Of a stretch of 64,000 nucleotides of DNA, positions 17,239 to 28,167 are shown one piece after another (position 1 is the stretch's first letter; each line of letters starts with the position of its first letter). This stretch comes from Escherichia sp. ESNIH1 (GTDB taxonomy: Bacteria; Pseudomonadota; Gammaproteobacteria; Enterobacterales; Enterobacteriaceae), in NCBI GenBank assembly GCA_002918705.1, contig PQKR01000001.1:712759-776758 (forward strand), in the 5' to 3' direction. The notes beneath the pieces were generated by a model. The model was not told the origin of the DNA. It saw nothing but the letters and a program-made list of their open reading frames with translations, and did no database searches. Both the position numbers and the translations under genes were made by a program.

Positions 17239-19173
17239 GTGAATGCTAAACCTGTCGCCTGGCGACTGCTGGCCATCGGCTGCTGCATGCTGACGGTAAG
17301 CGGCCTGGCACGCGCTGACGCGTTGGATGAGCAGCGAAACCGCTATGCACAAATCAAGCAGGCGTGGGACAACAAGCAGATGGACGTCGTGGCGCAGCTG
17401 ATGCCACAGCTGAAAGACTATCCTCTCTACCCTTATCTGGAGTACCGCCAGATCGCTGACGATCTGACCAACCAGCCGGCCATTACGGTGACCAACTTCG
17501 TGCAGGCCAACCCGACGCTACCGCTCGTCCGCAACCTGAAGTCGCGTTTTGTCAACGAACTGGCTCGCCGGGAGGACTGGCGCGGTCTGTTGGCCTTTAG
17601 CCCGGACAAGCCCGCAACCACCGAAGCGCAGTGCAACTACTACTACGCAAAATGGAACACCGCCCAGCCCGAGGCGGCCTGGGAGGGGGCAAAAACGCTC
17701 TGGTTGACCGGTAAAAGCCAGCCCAACGCCTGCGATCGTCTGTTTGGTGCCTGGCGTGCTTCCGGCACTCAGGATCCGCTGGCCTTCCTTGAACGCATCC
17801 GGCTGGCGATGAAAGCGGGCAATACCCGTCTGGTTATCTTGCTGGCAAATCAGATGCCCAGCGAATATGAAACCATCTCCAGCGCCATTATCGACCTGGC
17901 AAACGATCCCAACAGCGTGCTGAACTTCGCCCGCACCACCGGCGCGACTGACTTTACCCGACAGATGGCGCAGGAGGCGTTTGAGAGCGTCGCCCGTCAG
18001 GATGTGGAAAACGCGCGCCTGATGATCCCGTCGCTGGCCTCAGCGCAGCAGCTCAATGAAAATCAGACTCAGGCGCTGCGGGATATCGTCGCCTGGCGGC
18101 TGATGGGCAACGATATCACCGAGGAGCAGGCGCGCTGGCGCGATGACGCCATCATGCGCTCCCAGTCAACGTCGCTGGTGGAGCGCCGGGTACGGCTGGC
18201 ATTAGGTTCAGGCGATCGCCGGGGTCTTAATACCTGGCTGGCCCGCCTGCCGATGGATGCCAAGGAGAAAGATGAGTGGCGCTACTGGCAGGCGGATCTG
18301 CTGCTGGAGCGCGGGCGCGAGGAGGAAGCCAATACCATCCTGCACGATCTGATGCAGAAGCGCGGCTTCTATCCGATGGTCGCCGCGCAGCGCCTCGGCG
18401 AAGAGTATCAGCTGAAAATTGACAAAGCGTCGGGCGAGCCGGATCCGCAGCTGGTACAGGGTGCGGAGATGGCACGGGTGCGTGAGCTCATGTACTGGGG
18501 TCTCGACAATACCGCGCGCGGCGAGTGGGCGAACCTGGTGGCTAGCCGGACGCCACAGGAGCAGGCGCAGCTGGCGCGCTACGCCTACGATCGTCAGTGG
18601 TGGGATCTGAGCGTGCAGGCGACCATTGCCGGCAAGCTGTGGGATCAGCTGCAGGAGCGCTTCCCGCTGGCCTGGCGCGATCTCTTTGAACGCTATACCA
18701 GCGGCAAAGATATTCCCCAGAGTTACGCGATGGCCATTGCCCGCCAGGAGAGCGCCTGGAATCCGAAGGTGCGCTCGCCGGTAGGCGCGAGCGGTCTGAT
18801 GCAGGTCATGCCGGGAACGGCAACGCATACGGTGCAGATGTTCAATATTCCGGGCTACAGCGATCCTTCCCAGCTGCTGGATCCGCAAACCAATATTGAT
18901 ATTGGTACCAGCTACCTGCAGTACGTCTATAACCAGTTTGGCAACAACCGCATCTTTGCATCGGCGGCCTATAACGCCGGCCCGGGACGGGTGCGGACCT
19001 GGCTTGGCAACAGCGCCGGACGCATCGACGCGGTGGCGTTTGTAGAGAGTATTCCCTTTTCGGAGACGCGGGGCTACGTGAAAAACGTGCTGGCCTATGA
19101 TGCCTACTACCGCTATTTCCTTGGCGGGAAACCCACCCTGCTGACCGCCACGGAGTGGGGCCGCCGTTACTGA
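17239..19173 (+). CDS. slt: Soluble lytic murein transglycosylase Slt70
   Basis: Periplasmic exo-acting lytic transglycosylase that releases 1,6-anhydro-muropeptides. The start is the GTG at 17239, 8 bases after AAGGAGA, giving 644 residues; a second GTG at 17233 is too close to that site. Signal peptide [20 protein letters not shown] cut near [10 protein letters not shown] long alpha-superhelical U and L region precedes the catalytic domain, with catalytic E504 in RQESAWNP and [22 protein letters not shown]. Divergent from ettA; upstream of trpR as in E. coli. Confidence 0.96.
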   Translation: MNAKPVAWRLLAIGCCMLTVSGLARADALDEQRNRYAQIKQAWDNKQMDVVAQLMPQLKDYPLYPYLEYRQIADDLTNQPAITVTNFVQANPTLPLVRNLKSRFVNELARREDWRGLLAFSPDKPATTEAQCNYYYAKWNTAQPEAAWEGAKTLWLTGKSQPNACDRLFGAWRASGTQDPLAFLERIRLAMKAGNTRLVILLANQMPSEYETISSAIIDLANDPNSVLNFARTTGATDFTRQMAQEAFESVARQDVENARLMIPSLASAQQLNENQTQALRDIVAWRLMGNDITEEQARWRDDAIMRSQSTSLVERRVRLALGSGDRRGLNTWLARLPMDAKEKDEWRYWQADLLLERGREEEANTILHDLMQKRGFYPMVAAQRLGEEYQLKIDKASGEPDPQLVQGAEMARVRELMYWGLDNTARGEWANLVASRTPQEQAQLARYAYDRQWWDLSVQATIAGKLWDQLQERFPLAWRDLFERYTSGKDIPQSYAMAIARQESAWNPKVRSPVGASGLMQVMPGTATHTVQMFNIPGYSDPSQLLDPQTNIDIGTSYLQYVYNQFGNNRIFASAAYNAGPGRVRTWLGNSAGRIDAVAFVESIPFSETRGYVKNVLAYDAYYRYFLGGKPTLLTATEWGRRY

Positions 19174-19197
19174 TCCGGCGGTTTGTGTTATGCTGTT

Positions 19198-19215
19198 GTA
19201 CTCGTCAACGAGTAT
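19198..19215 (+). promoter_or_regulatory. Trp repressor operator of trpR
   Basis: Palindrome GTACTCGT-CA-ACGAGTAT, close to the trp box consensus GTACTAGTTAACTAGTAC. A -10-like TATGCT precedes it (19189-19194) and the trpR ATG is 11 bp downstream, so TrpR should repress its own gene. Confidence 0.88.
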
Positions 19216-19226
19216 GGCAGCCTAAC

Positions 19227-19550
19227 ATGACCCAGCAATCACCTTATTCAGCAGAAGTAGCCGAACAGCGTCATCAGGAGTGGTTGCGCTTCGTCGAGCT
19301 GCTCCAGCACGCCTACGACCAGGATCTGCACCTGCCGCTGCTTAACCTGATGCTTACCCCCGACGAGCGCGAAGCGCTGGGTACGCGGGTACGCATCATT
19401 GAAGAGCTTCTCCGGGGTGAGATGAGCCAGCGGGAGCTTAAAAACGAGCTGGGTACCGGCATCGCCACTATTACCCGCGGCTCTAATAGCCTGAAGGCCG
19501 CCCCGCCGGAGCTACGCCTGTGGCTGGAGAAGGCGCTGCTGAAGGATTAG
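19227..19550 (+). CDS. trpR: Trp operon repressor
   Basis: Dimeric tryptophan-activated repressor of trp, aroH, mtr and its own gene. 107 residues from [16 protein letters not shown]; the in-frame extension upstream is not homologous. The HTH is at about 68-90 ([20 protein letters not shown]), and [14 protein letters not shown] carries L-Trp binding residues. Its last 4 bases overlap the convergent yjjX stop region. Confidence 0.97.
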   Translation: MTQQSPYSAEVAEQRHQEWLRFVELLQHAYDQDLHLPLLNLMLTPDEREALGTRVRIIEELLRGEMSQRELKNELGTGIATITRGSNSLKAAPPELRLWLEKALLKD

Positions 19551-20062
19551 CGGTACGCCGCATGGTGAAACGGGCTGAGGGCCAGGATCACCGCCTGGTG
19601 GTAAACGCTGCTGCGCGTCAGCACGCCGTGAGTGAAGACGCCGATCGCCCCCTCTTTCCGCCCAATCTCATCGATGCCGGTGACCTCTGACATCACCGGT
19701 CCAAGCGCCTCCCCGGCGCGCACCCGGCTCAGTATCGCCGCTGGCAGCGGCAGGGTCGCGGACCGCGCTTCGCCGCGCTGCTCCCGGCTCTCAATGACCA
19801 CCCAGCTAAAGGTACTGTCTTCATCTATCCCCGCCTCGATGGCGACCCAATAGTCCGCGTCCGGACGCGCCTGACGCGCATTCACCACGCGATTACGTGC
19901 GCCAGCCCGCGTTTCTGCGCTGCCAAGCGGCTGTTCCGGGACGCCGCTCTCGACGGCCACGGACTCGATATGGCAGGATCCTTCGCCGAAAATCTCGCTA
20001 AAGGCGTGCAGAATCGCCTTAATTTTGGCGGGATTGGTGGTAGCTGAGACAACATGGTGCAT
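19547..20062 (-). CDS. yjjX: Inosine/xanthosine triphosphatase YjjX
   Basis: House-cleaning phosphatase that hydrolyses non-canonical purine nucleotides (ITP, XTP). 171 residues, ITPase-like fold. Motifs: [12 protein letters not shown] at 6-17, the acidic segment AIEAGIDE at about 74-81, and [17 protein letters not shown]. Overlaps trpR by 4 bp at the convergent ends; divergent from gpmB with 54 bp between. Confidence 0.95.
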   Translation of the reverse strand: MHHVVSATTNPAKIKAILHAFSEIFGEGSCHIESVAVESGVPEQPLGSAETRAGARNRVVNARQARPDADYWVAIEAGIDEDSTFSWVVIESREQRGEARSATLPLPAAILSRVRAGEALGPVMSEVTGIDEIGRKEGAIGVFTHGVLTRSSVYHQAVILALSPFHHAAYR

Positions 20063-20116
20063 AATCTAAACAACTCAGATAAAAAAATTGTCATCGCAGT
20101 ATAACGGATAAAAAGC

Positions 20117-20764
20117 ATGTTACAGGTATACCTTGTTCGCCACGGAGAAACGCAGTGGAACGCCGAACGCCGTATTCAGGGCCAGTCAGACAGTCCGCTG
20201 ACGGCCAAAGGGGAGCAGCAGGCAAAGCAGGTGGCTGAACGCGCAAAAGCGCTGGGGATCACCCATGTTATCGCCAGCGATCTCGGTCGCACGCAGCGCA
20301 CGGCGGAGATCATTGCCGATCTCTGCGGGTGTGAGATCACCCTGGATGCCCGCCTGCGCGAGCTGGATATGGGCGTGCTGGAGAAGCGCCCTATCGAGTC
20401 GCTGACCGAGGAGGAGGAGCAGTGGCGTCGCCAGCTGGTCAACGGCACATCGGATGGCCGTATTCCTGACGGAGAATCAATGCAGGAACTCAGCGATCGT
20501 ATGCATGCGGCGCTGGCGACCTGCCTTGAACTGCCGGAAGGCAGCCGTCCGCTGCTGGTTAGCCACGGTATGGCGCTGGGCTGTCTGGTGAGCACTATCC
20601 TTGGCCTGCCAGCCTGGGCGGAGCGTCGTCTGCGCCTGCGCAACTGCTCTATCTCGCGCATTGATTACCAGCAGAGCCCGTGGCTGGCCTCAGGCTGGGT
20701 AGTGGAGACGGCAGGAGACGTTTCGCATCTGGACGCGCCTGCGCTGGACGAACTCCAGCGTTAA
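20117..20764 (+). CDS. gpmB: Phosphoglycerate mutase-like phosphatase GpmB (YtjC)
   Basis: Histidine phosphatase superfamily. Annotated as phosphoglycerate mutase, but the E. coli homologue has weak or no mutase activity and may be a phosphatase. 215 residues; the phosphohistidine is H9 in LVRHGETQWN, the second catalytic histidine is in LLVSHGMALG, and E86 lies in RELDMGVLE. The stop overlaps the convergent rob by 4 bp. Confidence 0.95.
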   Translation: MLQVYLVRHGETQWNAERRIQGQSDSPLTAKGEQQAKQVAERAKALGITHVIASDLGRTQRTAEIIADLCGCEITLDARLRELDMGVLEKRPIESLTEEEEQWRRQLVNGTSDGRIPDGESMQELSDRMHAALATCLELPEGSRPLLVSHGMALGCLVSTILGLPAWAERRLRLRNCSISRIDYQQSPWLASGWVVETAGDVSHLDAPALDELQR

Positions 20765-21630
20765 CGCCGGACAGGGATCAGATATTCGCAGCGGATATGC
20801 ATCGGCCGCGTCTGGTTCCTGGCTTCGTCACGTGGGAAGAAGCGTTCGATATCCAGCCCCTTGCGCCGGGTCAGGTTGAGCATCGGCATACAGGTGCCGT
20901 AGATCGTTAAGATAAACTGCTGTAGTTCAGTACCCGGCCCTTCATAGGTAAACATCACATACTCCCCGCTCTGTAACACCAGCGGAAAGGCGCCCTGCAG
21001 GTGGCCGTTGGCCATCTCCGGGGTAACGGCGGTGGTATAGAGCACCTCCTGCTCGTCATCTTTCTCCAGGCTAGGACGCGGCTCATGCAGACCGTACAGT
21101 TCCGCTGGGAGCGTAGGCGAATTGCCTAAAAACTCGCGCCAGAACTGGATCCGCATCTCATGCCGGAAGGCGGAGATCTCCTCGAGTGAGCAGCTGTAGC
21201 TCTGGGTGATACCCATCAGCGGCGTTTCGGGCAGGGTAACAAATTCATGTTTGGGCAGGGTAAATTCACCCAGACGCAGCGGCGGACGAATGCCCGACGC
21301 GCTCCAGTCAGGTGAGCGGCGATAGAGCGCGGGCGTCAGGCCAAACTGTTTCTTAAAGGCGCGGGTAAAAGTCTGCTGGGAGTCGAATCGATACTGCAGC
21401 GCAATGTCGAGGATCGGACGGGCAGTCAGGCGCAGCGCCACGGCAGATTTAGAGAGTCGCCGTGCACGAATGTATGCCCCAATGGCCAGGCCGGTGACGT
21501 CCTTAAACATTCTTTGTAGATGCCACTTGGAATAACCTGCTTTGATCGCCACGTTATTCAAGGCCAGCGGTTGATCGAGATGATCCTCCAGCCAGTCGAG
21601 TAGATCGCGAATAATCCCAGCCTGATCCAT
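20761..21630 (-). CDS. rob: Right origin-binding protein Rob (AraC/XylS family)
   Basis: Transcription activator of the mar/sox/rob regulon (solvent, antibiotic and superoxide tolerance); also binds the right arm of oriC. 289 residues. Two HTH motifs in the N-terminal AraC domain (NNVAIKAGYSKWHLQRMF; DIALQYRFDSQQTFTRAFKK), then a C-terminal GyrI-like effector-binding domain from about 120. Divergent from creA; overlaps gpmB by 4 bp. Confidence 0.97.
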   Translation of the reverse strand: MDQAGIIRDLLDWLEDHLDQPLALNNVAIKAGYSKWHLQRMFKDVTGLAIGAYIRARRLSKSAVALRLTARPILDIALQYRFDSQQTFTRAFKKQFGLTPALYRRSPDWSASGIRPPLRLGEFTLPKHEFVTLPETPLMGITQSYSCSLEEISAFRHEMRIQFWREFLGNSPTLPAELYGLHEPRPSLEKDDEQEVLYTTAVTPEMANGHLQGAFPLVLQSGEYVMFTYEGPGTELQQFILTIYGTCMPMLNLTRRKGLDIERFFPRDEARNQTRPMHIRCEYLIPVRR

Positions 21631-21840
21631 ACAGTGTCCTCATCCTTAAAACAGTCGTACCCAATAGCAGGGTTGTGCGAATAATACCATTCCCTGCTAT
21701 TTTAGCATTCAGTGTTTTTTTTGAGTAAGCGTGCGCTTTTAGCCCACCTCGCTGAAAAAAATTTTAATTAGCTGAATTATAAGTATTTATTTTTAAGCCC
21801 GAAATAGTAACACAACGTAATATTCAAATATGGTAACAAT

Positions 21841-22311
21841 ATGAAATACAAGTGCTTAGCAGTAATCTTCGCGCTGGGCCTCGTTGGCCAGGCCGCGCAA
21901 GCGGAAGAGATTGGATCGGTAGATACGGTCTTTAAGGTATTCGGACCGGATCATAAAATCGTGGTGGAAGCCTTTGACGATCCCGATGTTAAAAATGTGA
22001 CATGCTATATCAGCCGAGCGAAAACGGGGGGTATTAAGGGCGGATTAGGGCTGGCGGAAGATACCTCTGACGCGGCTATCTCTTGTCAGCAGGTAGGGCC
22101 GATCGAACTGAGCGATAAGGTGAAGAGCGGTAAAGCCCAGGGCGACGTAGTGTTCCAGAAACGCACCTCGCTCGTCTTTAAAAAGCTGCAGGTTGTGCGT
22201 TTTTACGACGCGAAGCGCAACACGCTAGCCTACCTCGCCTACTCCGATAAGGTAGTCGAAGGCTCGCCGAAGAATGCGCTCAGCGCCGTGCCGATTATGC
22301 CGTGGCATTAA
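21841..22311 (+). CDS. creA: CreA family periplasmic protein
   Basis: Conserved secreted protein of unknown function. 156 residues with a signal peptide [21 protein letters not shown], cut before [17 protein letters not shown]. Mature part contains [20 protein letters not shown] and two cysteines that may pair. In E. coli it is the first gene of creABCD. Here a REP element and convergent arcA follow, so creB, creC and creD are absent at this site. Confidence 0.94.
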   Translation: MKYKCLAVIFALGLVGQAAQAEEIGSVDTVFKVFGPDHKIVVEAFDDPDVKNVTCYISRAKTGGIKGGLGLAEDTSDAAISCQQVGPIELSDKVKSGKAQGDVVFQKRTSLVFKKLQVVRFYDAKRNTLAYLAYSDKVVEGSPKNALSAVPIMPWH

Positions 22312-22320
22312 TTTGTGACC

Positions 22321-22353
22321 GTAGGCCGGGCAAACGCAGTGCCGCCCGGCATT
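22321..22353. repeat. REP element between creA and arcA
   Basis: GTAGGCCGGGCAAACGCAGTG followed by CCGCCCGGCATTAC: one complete REP in the convergent gap where creBCD lies in E. coli. Confidence 0.9.
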
Positions 22354-22369
22354 ACAGTTACACCACGCC

Positions 22370-23086
22370 TTACTCCTGCAGATCGCCGCAGAAGCGGTAG
22401 CCTTCGCCATGAATAGTGGCAATGATCTCCGGCGTATCCGGCGTCGATTCGAAGTGTTTACGAATGCGACGGATGGTCACGTCAACGGTACGATCGTGCG
22501 GCTTCAGCTCGCGGCCGGTCATCTTCTTCAGCAGATCGGCGCGGCTCTGGATCTTGCCCGGGTTTTCGCAGAAGTGGAGCATGGCGCGAAACTCGCTACG
22601 CGGCAGCTTGTACTGCTCGCCGTTTGGGCTGACCAGCGAGCGGCTGTTGATATCCAGCTCCCAGCCGTTGAATTTATAGCTGTCGACGCTGCGACGCTCT
22701 TCACTCACCGTACCAAGGTTCATGGTACGAGAAAGGAGGTTGCGCGCGCGGATAGTCAGCTCGCGTGGGTTAAACGGTTTGGTGATGTAATCATCCGCGC
22801 CAATCTCGAGGCCGAGGATCTTATCGACTTCATTATCACGGCCTGTCAGGAACATCAGGGCCACGTCTGCCTGTTCACGCAGTTCACGCGCCAGCAGCAG
22901 GCCATTTTTGCCCGGCAGGTTGATATCCATGATCACCAAGTTGATATCGTTATCAGAAAGAATCTGATGCATTTCAGCGCCATCAGTCGCTTCAAAGACA
23001 TCGTATCCTTCTGCTTCGAAAATGCTCTTCAACGTGTTGCGTGTTACCAACTCGTCTTCAACAATAAGAATGTGCGGGGTCTGCAT
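22370..23086 (-). CDS. arcA: Aerobic respiration control response regulator ArcA
   Basis: OmpR-family regulator that, with sensor ArcB, represses aerobic metabolism genes (TCA cycle, aceBAK) under low oxygen. 238 residues. Phosphoacceptor D54 ([12 protein letters not shown]), acidic pocket E10-D11 and K103 (YITKPF). C-terminal winged helix with [15 protein letters not shown]. The long leader upstream carries the yjjY-like sequence and an FNR-type box. Confidence 0.98.
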   Translation of the reverse strand: MQTPHILIVEDELVTRNTLKSIFEAEGYDVFEATDGAEMHQILSDNDINLVIMDINLPGKNGLLLARELREQADVALMFLTGRDNEVDKILGLEIGADDYITKPFNPRELTIRARNLLSRTMNLGTVSEERRSVDSYKFNGWELDINSRSLVSPNGEQYKLPRSEFRAMLHFCENPGKIQSRADLLKKMTGRELKPHDRTVDVTIRRIRKHFESTPDTPEIIATIHGEGYRFCGDLQE

Positions 23087-23181
23087 GTTTGCTACCTAAA
23101 TTGCCAACTAAATCGAAACAGGAAGTACAAAAGTCCCTGACCTGCCTGATGCATGTCGCAAATTAACATGAACGGCGTAAC

Positions 23182-23313
23182 ATGACTAAAGTACGTAATG
23201 GCGTTCTTGATGCACTTTCCATCAACGTCAACAACATCATTAGCTTGGTCGTGGGCACACGCTCCCTTTGGACCCGACAGTGTCAAAAACGGTTGTCATC
23301 CTACCCATTTTAA
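23182..23313 (+). CDS. yjjY: YjjY-like small ORF, C-terminus changed by a frameshift
   Basis: Antisense to the arcA leader. The ATG frame gives MTKVRNGVLDALSINVNN, then IISLVVGT, matching E. coli YjjY residues 1-26 as I recall them. After codon 26 the sequence is two bases longer than in E. coli and the frame shifts, ending after 43 residues (SSYPF). In the other frame the E. coli tail is still readable as DPTVSKTVVILPILTAT, with its stop at 23322-23324. Either the tail differs in this lineage, or the DNA is conserved for the arcA leader and not for a protein. No product is known. Confidence 0.4.
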   Translation: MTKVRNGVLDALSINVNNIISLVVGTRSLWTRQCQKRLSSYPF

Positions 23314-23365
23314 CAGCAACATAACAGGTTAAGACGTTCCGGACACCCAATAAAACTACGGTTCG

Positions 23366-23379
23366 TTGACATATATCAA
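23366..23379. promoter_or_regulatory. FNR-like site upstream of arcA
   Basis: TTGACATATATCAA fits TTGAT-N4-ATCAA with one mismatch. In E. coli arcA is activated anaerobically by FNR from distal promoters in a long leader; the distance here (about 280 bp from the arcA ATG) fits. The remaining sequence to 23724 is AT-rich leader without a recognised gene. Confidence 0.65.
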
Positions 23380-23724
23380 GTTCAATTGTAGCACGTTAAC
23401 AGTTTGATGAAATCATCGCATCTTCTTACTAGCGTTTATAACATCTTTTCAATAAACAGGTAGTTACAAACGATAATTAATAAATTTTCTGAATCCACTA
23501 ACGGATCGCCCTCCTCCTGCAGATTATCATGAGGAAACAGAGGGATAATCCTCTTCTGTTAACATACTGGCAGCTAATAAACCCAGTAAACAGTGTAGTA
23601 ATTTTTAAGCTTTACCTGATGCAAATTCAGTGATTTCTGTTACGTTTTTGTAAATTTTTGCTGCGTAATAACCTGACATTCATTGCCTTTTTACCCCGCC
23701 ACCGGGCAAACCAGAGAGTATCCC

Positions 23725-24411
23725 ATGCGTGTATCAATAGTATTAGTTTCCCCCGCCAGGCCTGAAAACGTCGGCGCGGCGGCCCGGGCCATGAAGACGA
23801 TGGGCTTTAGCGATCTGCGTATTGTTGACAGCGAGGCCCACCGGCAGGATGGCGCGCGCTGGGTTGCCCACGGCTCAGGTGATATTATTGATAACGCAAC
23901 GGTTTTCCCGACGCTCGCCGATGCTCTGGCGGATATCGATTTTACGGTCGCCACCACCGCCCGCAGCCGGGCGAAGTTTCACTACTACGCCACGCCAGCT
24001 GAACTGGTGCCGCTCCTGCACGAAAAGAGCCAGTGGATGAAACGCGCCGCGCTGGTGTTTGGACGGGAAGATTCAGGCTTAACCAACGAAGAGCTGGCCC
24101 TTGCCGATATTCTTACCGGCGTGCCAATGGCCGCCGACTACCCGTCGCTAAATCTTGGCCAGGCGGTAATGGTCTACTGCTATCAGTTAGCGTCGTTAAT
24201 GCAACAGGGCAACGAGCCGGTAGTGACCGACACAGAGGATCAGCTTAAGGCGTTGCGTCTGCGGGCGCGCTCGCTGCTGGGGACGCTGGGGGTTGCGGAT
24301 GACGTCAAACTGGCTGACTGGCTGGATCAGCGGCTGGGCCTGTTTGAGCAGCGCGATACGGCGATGCTGCACCGATTGCTGCACGATATCGAAAAAAAAC
24401 TGACAGAGTAA
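23725..24411 (+). CDS. yjtD: SpoU/TrmH-family RNA methyltransferase YjtD (TrmJ-like)
   Basis: Predicted SAM-dependent 2'-O-ribose methyltransferase with a knotted SPOUT fold; substrate RNA not established. 228 residues from MRVSIVLVSPARPENVGAAARAM, the E. coli start; the 14 codons upstream are not homologous. Motif ALVFGREDSGLTNEEL and the C-terminal SLNLGQAVMVYCYQL knot are intact. Last gene before the thr operon, as in E. coli. Confidence 0.95.
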   Translation: MRVSIVLVSPARPENVGAAARAMKTMGFSDLRIVDSEAHRQDGARWVAHGSGDIIDNATVFPTLADALADIDFTVATTARSRAKFHYYATPAELVPLLHEKSQWMKRAALVFGREDSGLTNEELALADILTGVPMAADYPSLNLGQAVMVYCYQLASLMQQGNEPVVTDTEDQLKALRLRARSLLGTLGVADDVKLADWLDQRLGLFEQRDTAMLHRLLHDIEKKLTE

Positions 24412-24621
24412 AACCCTGCCATTGCTTTTTATTATGGTAAATGATGCTGATATCGTTTTTCCATACGGTGAGAGTGCGGAGCGAAATGCGGTAAGCGCAG
24501 CGCGACCTGCGCAGACGATGAAAAGGGTAAAAAGTAAAAATTCATTGACTCGAGCAGGGATATACTTTAACCGTATAGCTATACAAGACAGACAGATAAA
24601 ATAACAGAGCACACAACGTCC

Positions 24622-24690
24622 ATGAATCGCATCAGCACGCTGACAATTATTACCACCACCACCATTACCACAGGTAACGGTGCGGGCTGA
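24622..24690 (+). CDS. thrL: thr operon leader peptide
   Basis: 22-residue peptide [20 protein letters not shown], ending AG before TGA. It is dense in Thr and Ile codons (8 Thr, 4 Ile), so ribosome stalling senses both amino acids. The Thr/Ile run is the E. coli thrL design with a slightly different order. An attenuator follows 22 bp later. Confidence 0.95.
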   Translation: MNRISTLTIITTTTITTGNGAG

Positions 24691-24712
24691 CGCGTACAGG
24701 AAACACAGAAAA

Positions 24713-24743
24713 AAGCCCGCACCTGAACAGTGCGGGCTTTTTT
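24713..24743 (+). terminator. thr operon attenuator
   Basis: AGCCCGCAC-ctgaaca-GTGCGGGCT stem followed by eight T, between thrL and thrA. Stalling on thrL would favour the antiterminator, giving read-through when threonyl- or isoleucyl-tRNA is scarce. Confidence 0.95.
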
Positions 24744-24770
24744 TTCGAGCAAAAATCAAGGGGTAATACC

Positions 24771-27233
24771 ATGCGAGTGTTGAAGTTCGGCGGTACGTCA
24801 GTGGCAAATGCAGAACGTTTTCTGCGTGTTGCCGAAATTCTGGAGAGCAATGCCAGGCAGGGGCAGGTTGCAACCGTGCTGTCTGCCCCGGCCAAAATTA
24901 CCAACCATCTGGTGGCGATGATTGAGAAGACCATCGGTGGCCAGGATGCCGTACCCAACATCAGCGACGCAGAGCATATTTTTGCCGACCTGCTTGCAGG
25001 CCTGGCCGAGGTTCAGCCCGGTTTCCCCCTTGCCCGGCTGAAGCAGCAGGTTGAGCAAGAGTTCGCGCAAATCAAACACGTTCTGCATGGGATCGCCCTG
25101 CTGGGCCAGTGTCCGGACAGCATCAACGCCGCCATCATCTGTCGCGGGGAGAAGCTCTCCATTGCGATTATGGCCGGACTGCTGGAGGCCCGAGGTCATA
25201 AGGTCTCGGTTATCGACCCGGTGGAAAAACTGCTCGCCGTAGGCCACTACCTCGAATCCACCGTTGATATTGCGGAATCTACCCGCCGCATCGCCGCCAG
25301 CCAGATCCCTGCCGACCATATGATCCTGATGGCGGGCTTCACCGCAGGTAATGAGAAAGGTGAGCTGGTGGTATTGGGGCGTAACGGCTCCGACTACTCT
25401 GCCGCCGTGCTGGCCGCCTGCCTGCGCGCCGACTGCTGTGAAATCTGGACCGACGTTGACGGCGTCTACACCTGCGATCCGCGTCAGGTACCCGATGCCC
25501 GGCTGCTGAAGTCAATGTCTTACCAGGAGGCGATGGAGCTCTCCTACTTTGGCGCGAAGGTGCTGCACCCACGCACCATTACCCCTATCGCCCAGTTCCA
25601 GATCCCTTGCCTGATTAAAAATACCGGTAACCCGCAAGCGCCCGGTACGCTGATTGGTGCCACGTCCGACGATGACGGCTTGCCGGTTAAGGGTATTTCT
25701 AATCTCAATAACATGGCGATGTTCAGCGTCTCCGGCCCCGGTATGAAAGGGATGGTCGGGATGGCGGCGCGGGTATTTGCCGCCATGTCACGCGCCGGGA
25801 TCTCGGTGGTGTTGATTACGCAATCCTCGTCTGAATACAGCATCAGCTTCTGCGTGCCGCAGGCCGACTGCGGCCGTGCGCGCCGGGCGCTGGGGGATGA
25901 GTTCTACCTTGAACTGAAAGAGGGGCTGCTGGAGCCGCTGGCGGTCATGGAGCGGCTGGCGATTATCTCCGTCGTCGGCGATGGCATGCGCACCCTGCGC
26001 GGTATCTCGGCTAAATTTTTCGCCGCGCTGGCCCGCGCGAATATCAACATCGTGGCAATTGCCCAGGGCTCCTCGGAGCGCTCAATTTCGGTGGTGGTCA
26101 GCAACGACGATGCCACCACAGGCGTACGCGTCACCCACCAGATGCTGTTCAATACCGACCAGGTGATTGAGGTATTCGTGATTGGCGTCGGCGGCGTCGG
26201 CGGCGCGCTTCTGGATCAGCTCAAGCGTCAGCAGAGCTGGCTGAAAGGGAAGCATATCGATCTACGGGTTTGCGGCGTCGCGAACTCAAAGGCGCTGTTG
26301 ACCAACGTGCACGGCCTGAACCTCGAGAACTGGCAGGCGGAGCTGGCAGAGGCGAAAGAGCCGTTCAACCTGGGCAGGCTGATCCGCCTGGTCAAAGAGT
26401 ATCATCTGCTCAATCCGGTTATCGTTGACTGTACCTCCAACCAGGCGGTGGCCGATCAGTATGCCGACTTCCTGCGCGAAGGTTTCCACGTGGTCACCCC
26501 AAACAAGAAAGCCAATACCTCGTCGATGGACTACTACCACCAGCTGCGCCACGCTGCCGCCGGATCGCGCCGCAAGTTCCTCTACGACACCAACGTCGGG
26601 GCGGGGCTGCCGGTGATTGAAAACCTGCAAAACCTGCTGAACGCTGGCGATGAGCTTCAGCGCTTTTCCGGTATCCTTTCCGGGTCATTATCCTTTATTT
26701 TCGGTAAGCTGGACGAAGGCATGAGCCTTTCACAAGCAACCGGCATCGCACGGGATATGGGCTATACCGAGCCGGATCCGCGAGACGATCTCTCCGGCAT
26801 GGACGTGGCGCGTAAGCTGCTGATCCTCGCTCGCGAAACGGGCCGCGAACTGGAGCTCACGGATATTGTTATCGAGCCGGTTCTGCCGGCAGGCTTTGAC
26901 GACAGCGGCGATGTCACCGGCTTTATGGCGCGTCTGCCGCAGCTTGACGATGCCTTTGCCGCGCGGGTGGCGAAAGCGCGTGATGAAGGTAAAGTGCTGC
27001 GCTATGTCGGTAATATCGAAGAGGATGGCGTCTGCCGGGTGAAAATCGCCGAGGTAGACGGCAACGATCCGCTCTATAAAGTGAAAAACGGTGAGAACGC
27101 GCTGGCGTTCTACAGCCACTACTATCAACCGCTGCCGCTGGTACTGCGTGGTTACGGTGCGGGCAACGATGTGACGGCAGCAGGCGTTTTTGCCGATCTG
27201 CTGCGCACCCTCTCATGGAAGTTAGGAGTTTAA
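24771..27233 (+). CDS. thrA: Bifunctional aspartokinase I / homoserine dehydrogenase I
   Basis: Catalyses the first and third steps of the threonine branch and is feedback-inhibited by threonine. 820 residues, E. coli length. Kinase KFGGTSVAN at 5-13; two ACT-type regulatory segments in the middle ([28 protein letters not shown]); dehydrogenase NAD(P) site GVGGVG at 472-477; [13 protein letters not shown] and [12 protein letters not shown] in the catalytic domain. thrB starts one base after its stop. Confidence 0.98.
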   Translation: MRVLKFGGTSVANAERFLRVAEILESNARQGQVATVLSAPAKITNHLVAMIEKTIGGQDAVPNISDAEHIFADLLAGLAEVQPGFPLARLKQQVEQEFAQIKHVLHGIALLGQCPDSINAAIICRGEKLSIAIMAGLLEARGHKVSVIDPVEKLLAVGHYLESTVDIAESTRRIAASQIPADHMILMAGFTAGNEKGELVVLGRNGSDYSAAVLAACLRADCCEIWTDVDGVYTCDPRQVPDARLLKSMSYQEAMELSYFGAKVLHPRTITPIAQFQIPCLIKNTGNPQAPGTLIGATSDDDGLPVKGISNLNNMAMFSVSGPGMKGMVGMAARVFAAMSRAGISVVLITQSSSEYSISFCVPQADCGRARRALGDEFYLELKEGLLEPLAVMERLAIISVVGDGMRTLRGISAKFFAALARANINIVAIAQGSSERSISVVVSNDDATTGVRVTHQMLFNTDQVIEVFVIGVGGVGGALLDQLKRQQSWLKGKHIDLRVCGVANSKALLTNVHGLNLENWQAELAEAKEPFNLGRLIRLVKEYHLLNPVIVDCTSNQAVADQYADFLREGFHVVTPNKKANTSSMDYYHQLRHAAAGSRRKFLYDTNVGAGLPVIENLQNLLNAGDELQRFSGILSGSLSFIFGKLDEGMSLSQATGIARDMGYTEPDPRDDLSGMDVARKLLILARETGRELELTDIVIEPVLPAGFDDSGDVTGFMARLPQLDDAFAARVAKARDEGKVLRYVGNIEEDGVCRVKIAEVDGNDPLYKVKNGENALAFYSHYYQPLPLVLRGYGAGNDVTAAGVFADLLRTLSWKLGV

Positions 27234-27234
27234 C

Positions 27235-28164
27235 ATGGTGAAAGTGTATGCCCCGGCCTCCAGCGCCAATATGAGCGTTGGCTTCGATGTACTCGGGGCG
27301 GCGGTAACGCCGGTTGATGATTCACTGCTGGGCGATGTCGTCACGGTAGAAGCCGCAGACCGTTTTAGCCTGCATAATCTCGGGCGCTTTGCGGATAAGC
27401 TGCCTCCGGAGCCGCGGGAAAATATTGTCTATCAGTGCTGGGAGCGTTTCTGCCAGGAGCTGGGTAAAACGATTCCAGTCACCATGACGCTGGAAAAAAA
27501 TATGCCGATTGGCTCGGGACTCGGCTCCAGCGCCTGCTCGGTGGTCGCCGCGCTGATGGCGATGAACGAGCACTGTGGCAAACCGCTTAACGATACGCGC
27601 CTGCTGGCGCTGATGGGCGAGCTGGAGGGCCGTATCTCCGGCAGCATTCATTACGATAACGTTGCCCCCTGCTTCCTCGGCGGCATGCAGCTGATGATCG
27701 AAGAGAACGGCATTATCAGCCAGCAGGTGCCAGGCTTTGATGAGTGGCTGTGGGTGCTGGCCTACCCGGGGATCAAAGTCTCCACGGCAGAGGCGCGGGC
27801 GATTTTACCCGCGCAGTATCGCCGTCAGGACTGCATCGCCCACGGGCGGCATCTGGCCGGGTTTATTCACGCCTGCTACTCACGGCAGCCGCAGCTGGCC
27901 GCGAAGCTGATGAAAGATGTCATTGCCGAGCCGTACCGCGCCCGCCTGCTGCCGGGCTTTAAAGAGGCACGGCAGGCGGTGGCAGAGATTGGCGCGCTGG
28001 CGAGCGGTATCTCCGGGTCGGGGCCGACGCTGTTCGCGCTCTGTGACAAGCCGGACACCGCGCAGCGCGTAGCAGACTGGCTGGGTAAACACTATCTGCA
28101 GAATCAGGAAGGCTTTGTTCATATTTGCCGGCTGGATACAGCGGGCGCACGCGTACTGGGATAA
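27235..28164 (+). CDS. thrB: Homoserine kinase
   Basis: GHMP kinase that makes O-phosphohomoserine. 309 residues. ATP-binding motif [12 protein letters not shown] at 91-102; [14 protein letters not shown] near the N-terminus; [11 protein letters not shown] toward the C-terminus. The ATG is one base after thrA TAA, so translation is probably coupled. Confidence 0.98.
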   Translation: MVKVYAPASSANMSVGFDVLGAAVTPVDDSLLGDVVTVEAADRFSLHNLGRFADKLPPEPRENIVYQCWERFCQELGKTIPVTMTLEKNMPIGSGLGSSACSVVAALMAMNEHCGKPLNDTRLLALMGELEGRISGSIHYDNVAPCFLGGMQLMIEENGIISQQVPGFDEWLWVLAYPGIKVSTAEARAILPAQYRRQDCIAHGRHLAGFIHACYSRQPQLAAKLMKDVIAEPYRARLLPGFKEARQAVAEIGALASGISGSGPTLFALCDKPDTAQRVADWLGKHYLQNQEGFVHICRLDTAGARVLG

Positions 28165-28167
28165 TTA

